This document shows positions 61,033-64,000 of a DNA stretch of 64,000 nucleotides, one piece after another. The stretch is from contig JAGMVK010000003.1 of NCBI GenBank assembly GCA_020747065.1, positions 3,596,001-3,660,000 on the forward strand, read 5' to 3'. A program made the position numbers and the translations under genes. Under the pieces are notes generated by a model. The model saw only the letters and a program-made list of their open reading frames with translations, was not told the DNA's origin and did no database searches. Each line of letters begins with the position of its first letter. The first letter of the stretch is position 1. Origin of the DNA: Cadophora sp. MPI-SDFR-AT-0126. Lineage: Eukaryota > Ascomycota > Leotiomycetes > Helotiales > Ploettnerulaceae.

Positions 61033-64000
61033 TTAACCTCTATTACCCAGAGACCAGAGCTCCTTGAATCGACTTCCCTCACGGTTCACCAGAACTTTCG
61101 GCTCCCCATGTTCAATCACACTCCCTTTCTCCATGACCACGACAGTGTCAAAGTTCATAACCATCTCAAGCCGATGGCTTATCATCACAATAGTGTAGCA
61201 AGCGAACTCTTCAAGGATGATGCGCTGCATAGCTCGATCTGTTTCCTGGTCGACATTGGAGCTCACTTCGTCGAGAAGGAGAATACCACCAGTCGTGTTG
61301 GCTGCAACAGGCCCAAATCCAGACGCAATCTCTCGAGCGCGAATTCTGACTCGCAAAACTGCACGAGCTAGACTGAAAAGCTGCTTCTGACCTTGGGACA
61401 GCATCTCCACAGACATCCCGGATTGCAATCCTCCGCGCTCCTTTACGACAGACAATAAGCCGACGAGCTGGAGTACGGAATGACATTCTTCTGAAGACGA
61501 TGCTTCGAAAGGGTCGAGGTTGGACATGAATGATGTACCGTCTGGGAGGAACACAGGATCTTGTGGGATTGCGATGATGCGCTCACGAAGTGTTGATCGG
61601 TCTATCTGGTGAAGAGGAATGTCATCGATAGCAATGTTCTCTGAACACGTTGATAAAGGATCTAGAAGACGCAGAAGGAGTAAGATCGTTGAGGACTTTC
61701 CGCTTCCACTCCGTCCACAAATCGCTACCTTCTCTCCTGAGCCAATATTCAACTGAAAATCTGTGAGAGCAAGACTTGATTCGTGTTCCCCTCTGGTACC
61801 AGTGTATGAAGCCGAGACCCTGCTGATCTGGATGGCACCTCGTGTGGGCCATTCTCTTGGGGGAATGACATCCTCCCCGTCCAGACTCTCGGGCGTAATG
61901 TTCTGGCTGAAATTCTTCAATCTGGTCACTGCGCCAATTGAAGTCTCGAGTTGCGTGAACCATCGAATGATATAATTGAGCACGTCTCCGAATGTCATGA
62001 GCGTGACCAAACTAGCTCCAGTGAAGCCACTACTTGCTCGCAGTTGAGTAGCTAAAGTGACAACGCCTACTGCAAGCAGCATTACGAGTACTTGCAGTGT
62101 AAACAGAAGCCAGCGCTGGACCATCGCCAGAAGATATGCCGGCCTCTGAGAGTTGTTCAACAAACAATTGTTTGTCTGAATTCCGTCTGGTACCCACCCG
62201 AAAGCTCGAAATGTGGCGACGTCCTTGATGGTATCCAGAAAGTGTGTGCTAGTGAATTTAGTCCTTCAGTTGTTCTTTCGGATGGCGAGGGGATGGTCAC
62301 TTACTACAATGGGCTTTTCGCTTCAAGGTCTAAAAATCGGAGCTGTCGTGACGTCCGAAGATAGAACTTTTGAACAACCCACAAAACGAAGAACAGCACC
62401 GGATAGCTGATCGAAAGCCAGGGCGAAGCGGTCGAGATCACAGCTGCCATGCCGATCGCATTGCACAAGTCTAGAGCCAAATTCGTCACAGCGACAGGCA
62501 GCTCATTGTCAATAAGCGTCATGTCCTGAGAGAATAGATTCGTCACGAGTCCCGTATCTGTCGTTGTGAAGAATCGCAAGGGTGCTGAGATCAGCGTGCT
62601 CAACGCTGCTTTGTGGAGTTTCGAGCCAGACACCCGAACCATTGTCCTGTAGCATATGAAGAACACGAAGAAGAGCGATCCCACATAACACATCTGGAAG
62701 AGAGTGTAGAGACCAACGTAGAATGCCTGGGATTGGGAAGGGTGTTGTGAGGAGACATCCTCGGACCAAAATTGGAGCCAAACATTGCCCCAGTTATAGA
62801 AGAAGCCCCAGCCCAGTCCGAAAACAATGAATGCGGTGATGGAAGTCTTTCCTAGACTGCCTAAGTAGTGTTTGTACACTGTAGAGTCTCCCGTCATTCG
62901 ATTCTTCCGGTCGATATGGCCAGACTCTTGATTCTCTGGGCCCGCTACTGTAGGATGAACTGCTTGTACTTCCGGCTTCGTATTTTCCTCCATCAGGACC
63001 GTCGAGGAAGTATCAAATGAGACACGATCATCAGACGCTGATATTCCCAGACTGTGGATATACCGCTCGTTGGCAAGAAGATTTTTGAAAGTTCCTTGCT
63101 CTGCAATTGTTCCCTCAGAGCCCAGAGCCACGATATGATCCGCGGATGGGAGATGACGAACAGTATGGGTGCAGAGCACAGCCGTAGCATTTCGAGTGCG
63201 AATCAGCCCATGGGGCCCGAAGACGCGACGAAAGACTTGGTCCTCGGTATCTGCATCGAGGCCACTCAGAATATCGTCAAATACGAAGAAGTTAGAGTCC
63301 AAGTAGAGGGCTCTCGCCATTGAGACACGCTGTTTTTGGCCACCACTCAATGATATTCCGTCACTTCCGATTATCGTTTCGTCACCTTTGGGGAGGACCA
63401 TGAAATCTGGCTCCAACAATGTAGCACGTATCACCTCTTCGTATCTTGGTCTATTGAAGTTGGAGAACCCAATGATGTTGCTTTTGATGGAAGTGTTCGA
63501 CAGATATGGCGTTTGGTCGCAGTACCCGATTCTGCGAGAAACGGCGCTTGAATCTACGACAACTCGCCCTTCCATGAACGGCACTTCCCCGAGGAGAGCT
63601 TTGCACAAGGTTGATTTTCCGGATCCAACTGGGCCCACAATAATCGTGAGTTGCAATGCAGGAATCTCGAGGGTGATGTTTCTAATCGTCTTCTTGTCCA
63701 GCTCCCAACCAAAGCTACTGCTGCTAATGGACACAGCTGTTGCACGTTTTCTTTCAGTCTCTCCACCATCACTGGACTCTACATCTGTCTCGATAATGCG
63801 GTAGTCATGCCTCGGATCTTGTTCCAAGAAGTCTTGTATTCGTTCCAAGCAAGTGAACGCTGCCAAGAGATTCGGAGTATTTTGAAAGATGTACGACAGA
63901 GGGTCTGCAAGAAGTAACAGGTACGACATCGATGTGAATATTGTGGTAGCATCCAAAGTCCGAGACGTGACAGCGAAAGTCATGACGGGACATAAAGCAA
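61033..64000 (-). CDS. ABCC-family (MRP-type) ABC transporter, 5' end off window
   Basis: ATP-driven multidrug or conjugate exporter in the plasma or vacuolar membrane. Two exons are visible: 64000-62305 and 62248-61033 with a 56-nt phase-2 intron. The right edge cuts the gene inside the first membrane domain, so N-terminal parts are missing. NBD1: Walker A GPVGSGKST, signature LSGGQKQRVSMARAL, Walker B FFVFDDILSGLD. Then a second membrane domain (VFGLGWGFFYNWGNVWLQFW onward) and NBD2: Walker A GRSGSGKSS, signature LSQGQKQLFSLARAVL, Walker B ILLLDEVSSNVD, H-loop ISHR. NBD1 has Asp where the catalytic Glu should be, typical of ABCC proteins, so only the NBD2 site is expected to hydrolyse well. 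A small insert sits between signature and Walker B in NBD2. Substrate unknown. Confidence 0.93.

Overview
The window looks like nuclear chromosomal DNA of a filamentous ascomycete (Pezizomycotina). Genes are split by many short introns (about 46-190 nt) with GT/GC donors and CTAAC/CTGAC-type branch sites. Intergenic gaps are 0.3-4.8 kb, and several families are typical of these fungi (2EXR, Goodbye-NACHT STAND, TAP-type hydrolase, ABCC transporter, fused MoaA/MoaC locus). I cannot name the genus from sequence alone. All exon structures were assembled by hand from splice signals, reading phase and family conservation.

Layout. 1-7.1 kb holds housekeeping genes: an EBP-type sterol isomerase (3' end off the left edge), a Wdr8/WRAP73 WD-repeat protein, and, divergent from it, the molybdenum-cofactor locus (MoaA then MoaC). 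8-11.1 kb holds a tandem pair of caspase-fold protease genes. 11.6-21.9 kb holds a small unknown gene, a membrane-anchored TAP-type alpha/beta hydrolase, a GT31-like glycosyltransferase, a 2EXR gene that appears frameshifted, and an RRM protein. A gene-poor gap of about 4.8 kb follows. 26.6-35.6 kb holds a secreted GH30 glycosidase, a third caspase-like gene, fibrillarin (NOP1) and a Gln-rich secreted protein. 35.6-42.3 kb is mostly non-coding, with a local duplication and one Ser-rich unknown gene. 42.3-47.2 kb is a 1506-residue NLR-type STAND protein (Goodbye, NACHT, helical repeats, Cys-rich finger). 48-53 kb holds an aldehyde dehydrogenase and a secreted S41 peptidase. 55.4-56.3 kb is a fourth caspase-like gene. 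57.5-64 kb holds a 977-residue low-complexity protein and an ABCC transporter cut by the right edge.

Most striking is the set of four small caspase-like genes within 48 kb. All keep a His/Cys dyad, one phase-2 intron at the same place, a shared motif after the Cys and a shared C-terminal strand motif, while their N- and C-terminal tails differ. One large NLR sits between them. NLR sensing coupled to caspase-like execution is a plausible immune or cell-death theme, but a functional link is inference only. The second notable locus is the MoaA/MoaC gene: the MoaA frame ends in Gly-Gly-stop, and overlapping splice sites can remove that stop and fuse MoaA in frame to MoaC, as in animal MOCS1.
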